NCBI GenBank assembly: GCA_028023455.1
Contig: JAQFVV010000180.1
Coordinates: 310,001 to 374,000 of the forward strand
Direction: 5' to 3'
DNA: 64,000 nucleotides
From: Epiperipatus broadwayi
Taxonomy: Eukaryota > Onychophora > Udeonychophora > Euonychophora > Peripatidae
Shown here one piece after another: positions 52,176 through 62,295 of this stretch. Position 1 is the stretch's first letter, and every line of letters begins with the position of its first letter. Below the pieces are notes generated by a model, which worked only from the letters and a program-made list of their open reading frames with translations, did not search any database and was not told the origin of the DNA. A program made the position numbers and the translations under genes.

Positions 52176-52883
52176 TTGGAATAGAAAAATATGACATCTT
52201 GTGATAGATTCAAAGCTAATGATTCATATATTCATTTCAAGGAAATCAGTTGAAGGGGGATGTGCTTAACTTGTTCTTGGGTGCTCAAACATCACATGAT
52301 ACCTTGAGCAACTAATGTTATGAAAATTTATCAGCTGTACTTTATCCAAGGTAGTTGAAGTTTTTTAAAGCTGTATTCTTCTTCATAAAATGGATTGGAT
52401 CAGAATCATTGTTAAATTTAAATTTGATTTATACTTGAAAAAAAGAAGTAAAATATAAAACTCTTGCAAAAAAAGTGAAAATTTTTGCAAAGTATGATTA
52501 TCAAAAGTTTATTACCTTACTAAAGTTTTTAGTATGAATTCTTTATTGTGGTTCTGCTTTTTTTGACATTAAAATGATTTTAGGCAGTTATTATTAAGCA
52601 AATGAATTTAATTTTAATGAGGGTAATATCTTTTTTAGATTTGCATGTTCTGTTACTCATAAGAATTAACAATTAGAGTTACATCGATATCATAATCCAA
52701 ATATTGTCTGGTTTTGTTCAAGTATATGAAGTCTACTACTTCAGATGAGAGACAACTAATGTAACTTGTTTACAATGTTCATATCTCTGTTTAAAATGTT
52801 TACAGAGAATATGGAGATTAATTTCATAATGAAATTAAAATAAAAAAGATTACAATATCAAAAACATGAGGATTAGGCTTTTT

Positions 52884-53655
52884 TTTTCTCATTTTATACA
52901 GATGAGTGAAGATGATAAATGAACTTTGTATTATAAAATAGACTATAACTACTGCATAACAACTAAATTTTCTCATACCCAAGGTGAGAAAAGATGGTAA
53001 AGTCTGGGCAATATAACATACTATAATTACTGCCTAATGAATTAATATTTTTTGACTTCCTACAGGTGAGAAAAGGTGATGATGAAATCTGTACAAGATA
53101 ACAGTATCTATTATCTCACAAATTAATCATCTCTCATTTCTCATAGAGTGGATAGAAGATGATGAAGATTGCACAATTTAGCAGATTATAAAATATGGAT
53201 TAATGAATCAACTTTCTCTGTCTTAATATATGTGAGAGAAAATAATGACGAACTCTACATTATTTGACTGACTATAGTTACTATTTAATAAATCAGCCCT
53301 TTCAAATATGTGAGTGTAAATGATGATTTCTATATTATACATTAATCTATACCTATAGCCTAGCAAATAAATCATATAGTTCATACTGGTGAGAGAAGGA
53401 GATAAAATCTGAATAGTATAACAGACTATAACACCTGAATTAATGAATTCATCATCTCTGATTTTATATAGGTGAGAGATTATATTAAGTCTATTATATA
53501 AAAACTATAGTTACTGCTATATTTTTTTCTCAACTGAATACAGAGGAGAGATGATGAATTACTATCTAAACAATTAATCTTTCATTTCATATAGGTGAGA
53601 GAAGATATCTAAGAGATTATAGCTATTGTCTAATAAATCTATTTTTTTATCACCT
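52884..53655 (+). repeat. Degenerate tandem array, unit about 85-95 bp
   Basis: About nine units. Each has a TTTCATATAG-like stretch, then GGTGAGAGAAGATGATGAA, then a stretch like TATAACAGACTATAACTACTG, then AATAAATTAAT. It ends 150 bp before the POLRMT exon at 53807. Each unit contains a sequence resembling a splice donor (AGGTGAGA). Confidence 0.8.
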
Positions 53656-53806
53656 ATGACAATATTGTATGGGAAAATATATATATATATATTATAAAAG
53701 TAAAACAAATTAATTTGTTTATTTTGCTTTTTTATTCTGTTTGTAATTGATTGATTTATTTTGGGTTATTTTTGATAGTTTTTTTTTTTTTTTTGTCATG
53801 TGTTAG

Positions 53807-53875
53807 GGATTCACTCTTCTGTCTTTATTTTTAAATTCAACATTCAAAATGGATGAAAAGGCCAAAATTTTAGAG
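53807..53875 (+). CDS. POLRMT: POLRMT exon, end of PPR region
   Basis: A 69-bp exon (23 codons, phase 0-0), acceptor GTTAG after a long T tract, donor GTAATT. It reads GFTLLSLF and later DEKAKILE, aligning with the human EGLKLQALF...EEDRATVL segment that closes the PPR domain. The expected continuation (a stretch like AVHKVKP, then the N-terminal and catalytic polymerase domains) was not seen in the remaining 10 kb, which is filled with repeats. The gene therefore runs off the right edge after an intron of more than 10 kb. Confidence 0.92.
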
Positions 53876-55114
53876 GTAATTATTTCTTTAAATATTTTTT
53901 GATAAATTTAGTATTTTGAATAAATCTTTACTGTATTTGTGAATAAATGAATACAGGACTTGTGTAGAATACAAATAAATTTTTTAAAAAATAAAGGTGG
54001 TAAAAAACTGGAAATTTAACAAGATTTGTCTACTGGAAAACAATTCCAGCCTAATATTAGAAGAGAAAATGATATTCTCAAAGAGTCCTGCTTCATTGAT
54101 AAAACAAATCTCCCATCATATTAATTTAAATTCAGAAAGAAGATAGACCATATGTATCAAATTCTTACCAAAAATTTATTACTATTGATTTACAAAACAA
54201 GTTGCATTACAATTGAGAACTTAGAAATTCAAAGCATTATATATTAATAAACATTCAATCTATATTGAAAGTTGAATGATACATAGTTAACTGATCTTGG
54301 AGAAGCTAATTATCAAGAATGGTATGGAAATATAGCAAGATTAAGAGATAAAATGCTTCCCAATATCAGATATCTTCATTTATGTATGTAATATGTGAAA
54401 GTCAAATATTTTCTCATGAACATACACCATCAGATCAGTGTGAGCATGATCATTTATGGAGATCCATAGTTAGTTGCCGTTGAATACAGTTGTCTTAAAA
54501 GGAATGTTTATCGATGTATCATCATTTGGTGTCTCAGCAAGAATTAATATATGATGATTTTATTAAAAAGAAATACCTGGAGATTAATCAAAGATAATAG
54601 ATGATAAGACGTCAATTCAGATAGTTTTCATTTAACAGAAAAATCTAAAAAATAAATATTTCAATAAAGTAGAAGGCTTAGAGAAAACTTTAATTAGTTG
54701 ATTTACTGATTTGTTGGTTGTAAGGTGTTCTCAGTTTGTCAAGATTTTGGGCAAGAAGTGATTATGTTTTAAATAGTCAATTTGTTGATCACACATTGGA
54801 AAAGAAATGCAGTAGTGGTCAGCTAATCCTAGATTGAATGTTTTGTTATTATCTTTAATATGAAAAGAATGGAAGAGTTGTTAGTATTGAATCATTAATT
54901 TAATTGATCGAATCACTGGGATTACAGAATCTTAACACCAGTAAAAACATTTTTGATAGATTAACCACATACTATTCTTTTTTCAATTAGTAACCACTGG
55001 ATATTAATTAGTGCTATTACAATTTTTCTGAAGTTGGCATATTCTAATAAAGTTCTATAGTTATCTGTCTTGTATTTTCTGTGATTGCTGCGCTGACAAT
55101 TCAATAAGCTGATA
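53876..55114. other. Start of the last visible POLRMT intron
   Basis: AT-rich, no exon recognised. Confidence 0.5.
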
Positions 55115-56143
55115 TATTCTTGTCATTTAATTATTTATAAACAAGGCAAAACTCTTTATACAGTAGTGCCACCCTGTGCCAACCAGAGTAATCAATGGAT
55201 GACAGAAGGCTTGTGCATAAAATCTCTATCTAATGCCTACTCATCCATTATCCCCAGACTAGTTTCTGGCTTGTGGCCTTCGTCAATGAGGATCTTTGGA
55301 TCTGAGAGCACTGCACCTAGATCTTAGGATGTAATGCAACCCTCCAGCAACCATCTTTTATCTCTACTTAACTACAAAACTATGAGAATGAAATTGGAAA
55401 ACACAAAATATTTTCAAACTAAGCTCAATAGCTTATGTAGTCATATGGGTCTGAACTCAGTTCAGCACCCATCATTTTGGTGTCTTTGGCTTTTTAACAA
55501 CCATAGCCACCACTATCCTATTAGGCAGGATTGGTGTTAAACCATTCAGCATCACATGATCACTATCTCTTATACTAGCACATAATTGTTTATAAACAAG
55601 GCAGAACTCTCTATTACTCTGGTTGGCACAGGATGGCACTACTGTATAGAGAGTTTTGCCTTGTTTATAAACAATTATGTGCTAGTATAAGAGATAGTGT
55701 TCATGTGATGCTTAATGGCTTAACACCAATCCTGCCTAATAGGATAGTGGTGGCTATGGTTGTTAAAGAGCCAAAGACACCAAAATGTATGGGTGCTGAA
55801 CTGAGTTCAGACCCATATGACTATTTCAATTTCATTCTCATAGTTTTGTAGTTAAGTAGAGATAAAAGATGGTTGCTGGAAGGTTGCAATAGATCCTAAG
55901 ATCTAGGTACAGTGCTCTCAGATCCAAAGCTCCTCACTGACGAAGGCCACAAGCCAGAAACTAGTCTGGGGATATTGGATGAGTAGGCATCAGATAGGGA
56001 TTTTATGCACAAGCCTTCTGGCATCCATTGATTACTCTGGTTGGCACAGGGTGGCACTACTGTATAGAGAGTTTTGCCTTGTTTATAAACAATTATGTGC
56101 TAGTATAAGAGATAGTGATCATGTGACATTTAATTATTTATAG
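55115..56143. repeat. Large foldback of about 1 kb
   Basis: Left arm about 55115-55615, right arm about 55643-56143, loop of about 27 nt. Near-identical inverse blocks include TTATAAACAAGGC, GATCTTAGGAT and CATATGGGTCTGAACTCAG. The open frames at 55334 and 55633 lie on opposite arms and have no known domain. The outer 200 bp of each arm belong to the dispersed repeat also at 2250-2430. Confidence 0.9.
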
Positions 56144-56489
56144 TTTTCTTCTTTAATGAATCACATCTTTTTTCCAGATTTCATTAAAGATGAAGCACCA
56201 ACAGAAAAAGATTGTTGTCTAAATTAAAAGCATTTCTTGCACTTCACATGTTTTATATGGAATCTCTAGAGAGAAATTTACTAAACTCCAGAGATTAAAA
56301 ACATGTGGATGCCATTAGTAATAGTACATTTATGCATCCAGAAATTATTTATTTGATATCCATATGTGTTAACTATAACACTTTTTATCTAATTACATTG
56401 TATGTGTAAATTGCCAGTCGAACTATGTTCATTGTTTTTACAATTTTGTAAATTAAACCAGACTTTGCACCACACTTGACTGGAATGAC

Positions 56490-56640
56490 CATTTCATTAG
56501 AAACTATTGAGAATAGACTAGTTACATTTGAAGTTAATGAATGCTCATATAAATTAGTGTAGAATACTATTAGAGAAGTTGTTATTGTGTAGTATAGATT
56601 ATATATGAGTTAGAGGAGAAACTGATGACCTAATAATAAT
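56490..56640 (+). repeat. Satellite unit (about 140 bp), left end of the invaded array
   Basis: Words such as TAGAATACTATTAGAGAAGTTGTTATTGT and ATATGAGTTAGAGGAGAAACTG (shown here only in part: ATTAGAGAAGTTG, ATATGAGTTAGAGGAGAAACT) recur in diverged form at 60500-60690 and 62600-62930. The LINE copies separate the units. Confidence 0.65.
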
Positions 56641-57477
56641 GTGATATAAAATGGCTTCTTTTTAAAATCAGAAATTACTGTGCATAGGCTGTATATTTCT
56701 TTACCCCAAAATACTTATGTATCACAGTAAAGTTATCTACTTCTTATTACACAGTTACTTTGTCATTTCTGATCCATTTTGTTTTTGTTTTTTTTTATCT
56801 CAGTTTAATAAAAGCTGCTTTATTAGTTCATTATTTTTTTGTTACATTACTCAATTTTATTATAAAGACCTAAAAAAAAAAATCCAAAAAATCTTCATAC
56901 AAGTTATCTTTATCCTCTTTCAACACCTATATTCCAAAAATAAGTATTTATCATTCTTGCCCTGGAATTTAAATCTTTTGCCCTTTTATCAAATAAAACT
57001 CCCTTTAGTGTTACCATTCATTCTTTTCTATTTTATATAATTTTTATTCTGGATTTTTTTTTATTTATACTTCATTTCTTTTTCTCTGACCAGATTTTTA
57101 TCCTCTTTTCCCCATCTCTCATAATTATATATCTGTAGTACATTCTATGCACATTTATTCCATTTTATATATTTTATAATTGTCTTTCTCCTAATTTTCT
57201 GTACTGTAAGATCTTTCATGCCCATCATGTTTGTAGTCCTTTCCACATAATCCAATTAAACAGATTTATTTTTGAATTTCCTCATTTTAAAAAAGAAATC
57301 TGTCTCATTTCATCTTGAATAATCTCATTTGCTGTCCACATTTTACTACTTAATGTATATCTATTGAATTCTTTTTGCATTCTGTCTAAAAATATCTAAA
57401 TTTATGGCCAATACAAAATGCCTCATCTCCAAATGTTAAAGCAGTCATCATTTTCCAAATGATTCTTCATATCTTAT
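56640..57477 (-). mobile_element. LINE copy 3, 3' part (split by an LTR element)
   Basis: - strand non-LTR retrotransposon. Aligns block by block with LINE copy 1: TCTTGAATAA and TTTGC.GTCCA blocks near 57315 match 61308-61335, and the 3' end near 56640 matches that of copy 2. It is continuous with 60122-60466 once the intervening LTR element is removed. Heavily decayed; the 107-codon + strand frame at 56717-57040 is a shadow. Confidence 0.7.
57473..57477 (+). other. Target-site duplication, left copy (CTTAT)
   Basis: CTTAT directly precedes the TG that starts LTR 1; the same five bases follow the second LTR at 60122-60126. A 5-bp duplication is normal for Ty3/gypsy integration. Confidence 0.9.
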
Positions 57478-58102
57478 TGCAGTATTCAAGGTCAAGGTAT
57501 AAACACGTATAATGAATATGTAAATAATAATAATTGTATAAATATAACGAATATGTAAAACAATAATAATAATTGTATAAATTTAGAATAAAAGTAATAA
57601 CTGTAATGTATAATAAATATGTGAAATAACTGTATAGTAATTAAGAATAACAATTGTGTAAAATTGCAATGTTGTTAAATCATAGAAAGTTGTATAATAA
57701 TAGAAAGCCCAGCTGACCTTATAGTGTCAGAAAACTATGTAAAATACCATATATGGTGAGAAACGTGAAAATACTGTGTGTATGTGAAAACGTAAGTGAA
57801 AACACCATATATGGTTAGGAATATAAAAGACTCCAGAAGTCTTGAGGGGTATATAAACCCCCATAATCTGATCTAATTGTTCTGAGTATGTTCTGAGTTT
57901 TAATTTAGTCAGAGATTCCTGCCTCTGTAAGTCCAAAAGCAGGACTAGGGTTATTTATGCAGGTCACCACGACCTTTTATTATTTTATTATGCCTTATAA
58001 TAGGCGATGTATATAGTTAAAATTATTCATATTAAACTATAATCTTACCATCTCAATTCTGCCTTTGTCCATCTATTTACTTGCTGGTCATAAGACACAG
58101 CA
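57478..58102 (+). repeat. 5' LTR of a gypsy/Mag-like element
   Basis: 625 bp, starts TG (TGCAGTATTCAAGG) and ends CA (AAGACACAGCA). Highly similar to 59526-60121. Contains a TATA box, TATATAAA at 57850-57857, within a 37-bp block missing from the 3' LTR. As the 5' LTR it would carry the element's promoter. Confidence 0.95.
57850..57857 (+). promoter_or_regulatory. TATA box of the 5' LTR
   Basis: TATATAAA inside GGGGTATATAAACCCCC, the plausible core promoter of the element. Absent from the 3' LTR because of a deletion. Confidence 0.6.
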
Positions 58103-58140
58103 TATTAACACAGTCGACAGGATTAGAATCTGAAAGATAT

Positions 58141-58152
58141 TGGCGCAGTCGG
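58141..58152 (+). other. Primer-binding site (tRNA-Ser type), displaced
   Basis: TGGCGCAGTCGG is complementary to the CCGACTGCGCCA 3' end of an arthropod tRNA-Ser. It lies 38 bp after the LTR end rather than right beside it. A diverged version (CACAGTCGACAGG) lies at 58109, close to the LTR, suggesting a local duplication. Confidence 0.65.
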
Positions 58153-58300
58153 CACAGGAATCGAATCAAAGAAAGTGGCAGTTAATACAGAAACGGAACT
58201 GCATTAAAAATTGGCTCGATCATCGTAGGATCGAATCTGCAAATAATTGCCTAAACAGCAAGCTGAGACAAAGCGTAAGTGGATTCGAATTAATAGAGAA

Positions 58301-59087
58301 ATGGCGAGCATATCGCAAGTTTCTATTTGCGAATTTAATGTAAAAGATCCGAGTGATTGGCCACTGTATGTTCAGAGGATAAAAAAACTACTTTATACTA
58401 AATAGTATTACGGAGAATACTGTAAAAGTAGTCTCATTACTTTGCTTCGCAGGCGAGAGAGTAATCGAAATAGCGAACAAACTATGTGGAAACTCGCCGG
58501 AGACACAGAAATATGATGAGCTCGTAACACAGCTAAATGAATATTTTAATCCCCAGCCATCCAAGTTTATTGCTCGATTGCACTTTAGAGGCAGAAGGCA
58601 AAGAAAGAATGAGAAAATAAAAGAATATGACATTGGTTTAAGAGAGATGGCAAAGCAATGCCTTTATGGTAAATATTTAGTAGGAGCTCTTCTAGAACAG
58701 CTATTATACGGAATAATTGATGACCAGTTTAGGCAGATCTTATTGGCAATAAAAGGTGTAACCTACGAAGAAGCTATCAGATGTGCAACAGCTTATGAAT
58801 TGCAGCTTGATCAAGCGAGAGAGTTCAAAAGCTTCACGAGAACAGAACCACTTCAAGATACAAATTTTAAAACATCTGAAGTTAAGCCCAAAACCGATAA
58901 ACAAATTAAATGTTACCGATGTAGAAAAATTGGTCACAAAGCCCGTGATTGCAGTTTACCAGAAACTGAAAGTGATCGGAAAATAACCGAGTATCCCGAA
59001 AGAAGGCACCACCATACAAAACCGAACAGAGATTTTACGTGCGAAGCGATAGAAAATAGCTACTTTAAAAAGTGCTACTATAGATGA
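58301..59087 (+). pseudogene. Gag of the gypsy/Mag-like element, frameshifted
   Basis: The N-terminus at 58301 reads FNVKDPSDWPLYVQRIKKLL, the usual gypsy opening. A stop and frameshift occur near 58400. The second frame reads LLCFAGERVIEIANKLCG and YDELVTQLNEYFNPQPS. It continues in the 58578-59087 open frame with KIKEYDIGLREMAKQC, LEQLLYGIIDD and TYEEAIRCATAYEL (capsid), and ends with one CCHC knuckle, CYRCRKIGHKARDC. Gag packages the element RNA into particles. Apart from the single frameshift it is well preserved, so this copy is fairly young. No protein-level restoration is attempted. Confidence 0.93.
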
Positions 59088-59206
59088 ATCTAATCGGAAA
59101 ATAACCGATATCCTGAAAGATGGCACCACCATGCAAAAACGAACAGAGAATTTACGTGCGAAGCGATGGAAGCTACATAAAAGTGCTACTATAGATGAAT
59201 CTGATC
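58975..59206 (+). repeat. Tandem duplication inside the element, unit about 118 bp
   Basis: Two consecutive copies: 58975-59092 and 59093-59206. ATCGGAAAATAACCGA, GGCACCACCAT and AGTGCTACTATAGATGAATCT occur once in each (longest shown word shortened to AGTGCTACTATAGATGAATC). The copies differ by several substitutions and small indels. It lies where gag passes into pol. Confidence 0.93.
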
Positions 59207-59212
59207 AAATTA

Positions 59213-59493
59213 TGATAAAAATAAAAAAAATCGACATAGAATCGCAAGTCAAAAATAATTACCCCAGTTTGTTCAAAAAAGAACCAGGAAAACAAAAAAC
59301 CTCGCCTGTAGAAATAGAGTTAAGAGACAGGAAAACCTATTGTAACAAAACCTCGGAAAGTACCTATAGCACAGCAAAAATTGGCGCATCGAAACCACCA
59401 TCAACAAACCGTAAATTAGCGAAACACAGCAAAGACCGCCAGCAACCGGCAAGAACTAGAAATCCCTCGTCTCATCTCAAAGACTATGTTAGG
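59213..59493 (+). pseudogene. Remnant of pol: RT start joined to integrase tail
   Basis: In the open frame 59131-59496 the part NYPSLFKKEPGK resembles the segment just before gypsy RT. The final RNPSSHLKDYV resembles the usual C-terminus of pol after integrase (R-x-P-P-x-x-L-K-D-Y-V). Protease, nearly all of RT, RNase H and the integrase core are missing. The element is therefore an internally deleted, non-autonomous copy that would depend on enzymes made elsewhere. Confidence 0.65.
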
Positions 59494-59510
59494 TGAAAAA
59501 CCATACTTCT

Positions 59511-59525
59511 GGAGTGGGGGAGGAG
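59511..59525 (+). other. Polypurine tract
   Basis: GGAGTGGGGGAGGAG directly precedes the TG of the 3' LTR; it is the plus-strand primer site of LTR retroelements. T at 59515 is the only pyrimidine. Confidence 0.9.
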
Positions 59526-60121
59526 TGCAGTATTCAAGGTCAAGGTATAAACACATATAATGTATAATGAATATGTAAATAATAATAATTGTATAAATAT
59601 AACGAATATGTAAAACAATAATAATAATTGTATAAATATAGAATAAAAGTAATAACTGTAATGTATAATAAATATGTAAAATAACTGTATAGTAATTAAG
59701 AATAACTTATTGTGTAAAATTGCAATGTTGTTAAATCATAGAAAGTTGTATAATAATAGAAAGCTCAGCTGACCTTATAGGGTCAGAAAACTATGTAAAA
59801 TACCATATATGGTGAGAAACGTGAAAATACTGTGTGTATGTGAAAACGTAAGTGAAAACACCATATGTGGTTAGGAATGTAAAAGACTTCAGAAGTCTTG
59901 AGGGGTATATTCTGAGTTTTAATTTAGTCGGAGACTCCTGCCTCTGTAAGTCCAAAAGCAGGACTAGGGTTATTTATGCAGGTCACCACGACCTTTTATT
60001 ATTTTATTATGCCTTATAATAGGCGATGTATATAGTTAAAATTATTCGTATTAAACTATAATCTTACCATCTCAATTCTGCCTTTATCCATCTATTTACT
60101 TGCTGGTCATAAGATACAGCA
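59526..60121 (+). repeat. 3' LTR of the gypsy/Mag-like element
   Basis: 596 bp, same ends as the 5' LTR. Lacks 37 bp containing the TATA box (junction near 59910) and has a 7-bp extra block near 59560. Followed by the CTTAT target duplication. Confidence 0.95.
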
Positions 60122-60126
60122 CTTAT
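60122..60126 (+). other. Target-site duplication, right copy (CTTAT)
   Basis: Matches 57473-57477. Confidence 0.9.
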
Positions 60127-60466
60127 ATTTATTAAATGAGAAAGAAATATGGCAGATTTTTAATCAATTTAATTTCTCTTTTTTTGCTTTTATTCTCAAT
60201 TTTACTTTCTAACAGTCTGTACAAATCTGTTTTCATTTAATAAAATCCTTAAATATCTATATTTCTTCACTTCTTCAAAAAACATATATCTCCCATGTTT
60301 CATTCAGTTTTATCCTTTCCAATAAATAGCAAGATCTTACATATATATTTTTTTTCACTGAATTTTTTATATTTCTGCTTTTCTACATTTCTGTAATGAC
60401 TCCATGCTATTTAGACTGTTAGCAAAAGAATACCATATTATCACATTGCCATGTAGGGTTTATTGT
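60122..60466 (-). mobile_element. LINE copy 3, upstream part beyond the LTR insertion
   Basis: Continues 56640-57477. The junction CATATCTTATATTTATTAAATG formed by removing the LTR element (given here as its two halves, CATATCTTAT and ATTTATTAAATG) corresponds to CATCATATTTATTATATG at 61439 in copy 1, which confirms that the LTR element landed in an older LINE. Confidence 0.65.
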
Positions 60467-60695
60467 TACTTAATGTTTACTTAAATTAATACTAAGTCAT
60501 TATTGAGATGTCATTACTGTCTAATATAGATGATATATGAGCTAGATGAGAAATTATGTGACCATAGACTCATATCACTGCTATCTAGTAGCCATTCTTA
60601 CGTAATAAAAAAATATATTTAAAATTAGCTAGAGTGATATTAGGAAGTCATTCTTTCTAATGTAGATTACATATGACCTAGATGAGAAACTAGTG
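60467..60695 (+). repeat. Satellite units between LINE copies
   Basis: Two diverged units of about 140 bp. GTCTAATATAGATGATATATG and CTAATGTAGATTACATATG with GAGCTAGATGAGAAA / GACCTAGATGAGAAA mark equivalent points (first word here limited to CTAATATAGATGATATATG). Confidence 0.65.
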
Positions 60696-62295
60696 ATGTG
60701 ATGTGATGTAGCTATTGCTTTATTGAAGCCAGTAATCTCTCAGCCACTATATCTAGAGAAACCTGTTGGCCACATCCCTTTCTATTCCCCACACCTAAGT
60801 TTTTCCCATATTCTTTTCTATCCTGTTACAATATTATCTTTGTCCATTCTATGGCCTTTATATCTAGATCTTATTTTTTTTCAAATCCAGCACAAAAACC
60901 AAGAATTCACTTTTTGTATAATTACTCTGTTTTATATTTATTCTGCCAAAACTTCATTATTTGTACCCTTTCTGCTTGAAAGCATTTACATTCGATTAGC
61001 AGATGGTTAATATTTTTTATGCCTTTCCTGATACAACTTTCAGACTAAATTACCCACTTTTCTCCATTTATGTATATATTCTCTTGTTACTAATGATCCT
61101 GTTTGAGCCTCCTGACATAATCACTCATCTTTTGTACAAGTATATTAACATAAAGTTTTTATTCAAACCTTCTCCATACTATACTACCCTTTTCACCCAT
61201 CTTCTTGCCTGTCCTTATTTTCTTACTATCCATAAATTCCAATCTACCGAACATTTTCATCTTGCTTTTTGCATCTCTCATATAAACACTTGACCAACCC
61301 ATTTTTTCTTGAATAACTTCCTTTGCCATCCATCTAATGCATGTCTTCCTACTTCTCTTCATACTTTTTCTAACTAATTCATAATGCAGTGTTACCATAA
61401 ATTAACTCTGCTACTTGCTTCCATACAATTCTTGCTACATCATATTTATTATATGAAAACACTATTAATTTCTTTATCAGTCCCTTTCTTTTCTTTCCTT
61501 CATTTATCAATTTTTTCTCCCATTCATCCAAGCAATTTTTCTGATTACTCAAGATCATTTTCAAATAACTATATCTATTCACCACAATTAACTTTATATC
61601 CCCAATAAGAAATCTTTATCTTCTCTTTCCCCACTATTCACCACACTTAACTTTATATCCCCCAATAAAAATTCATCTTCTCTTTCCCCAGTATTAACCA
61701 TCATTATATTTGATTTTTCTTCACTAAATTTAATTCCCATCTCTTTGCCCAACCTTGTGCATGTCCTCAGCATAACTTTCATATCTTCTCTTCTTTCTTC
61801 ACGTAAAAAGATATCCAAAAAAAAAAAAAAAATCTGACAAAGTATATATTCCCTTGCCACCTATTAATGGTATCTCTATCCCTTTTCCTAGTCTTTCTAT
61901 TGCTCTCTCCATTTCACTCAAATACAACAAAAACAAAATAGGTGATATAGGGCATCCTTGCCTTAGTCCCACCCCATTTTTAGCTTCAACTGGTTCTATA
62001 TCCCCTAATTGATATGTAAAGTAACTATTTTCATATAATTTCTTAATAATATCCACTAAAACTTCATCCATTCCCAAATTTGCTAAACTTACCCATAATC
62101 TATTTCTATTTATTCTATCATATGCCTTCTCTATATCTATAAAACTCATATATAACTGTCTACCTGAATTCCTTCTTATATCCATAAGTTGTGTAACTAT
62201 AAATAAACTATCTCCTATATGCCTATCTGATATAAAATCTTGCATTTTCCCCACTATATTATTTTCTTCCATCCATTTTACAACTCTTTCAGTCA
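60696..62295 (-). pseudogene. LINE copy 1: non-LTR retrotransposon with RT, 5' truncated
   Basis: Coding strand is -. The frame 62272-61799 carries RT motifs SFIDIEKAYDRINRNRLW (residues 43-60) and GLRQGCPISPILF (102-114). The expected Y/F-A-D-D box is replaced near residues 144-150 by LSDFFFFF at a poly-T tract with a frameshift, so catalysis is lost. The C-terminal region continues at 61860-61594 (thumb), 61585-61379 (SYNKYDVARIVWKQV) and 61398-61159 (WMAKE, EKMGWSS). The 3' end near 60696 is a CATCACATCAC tail. The endonuclease is absent. The style resembles LINEs I recall from ticks. Confidence 0.85.

Noticed and set aside
55334-55851. Two open frames of about 70 codons
   Set aside because: They lie on opposite arms of the same hairpin, are antisense mirror regions, and show no protein family.
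56178-56223. Possible next POLRMT exon after TTTTTTCCAG
   Set aside because: In the required phase 0 it reads ISLKMKHQQ and then a stop, without similarity to the expected POLRMT segment.
60723-61293. Hydrophobic membrane-like frames on the + strand
   Set aside because: They are antisense to the LINE 3' region, whose coding strand is -.
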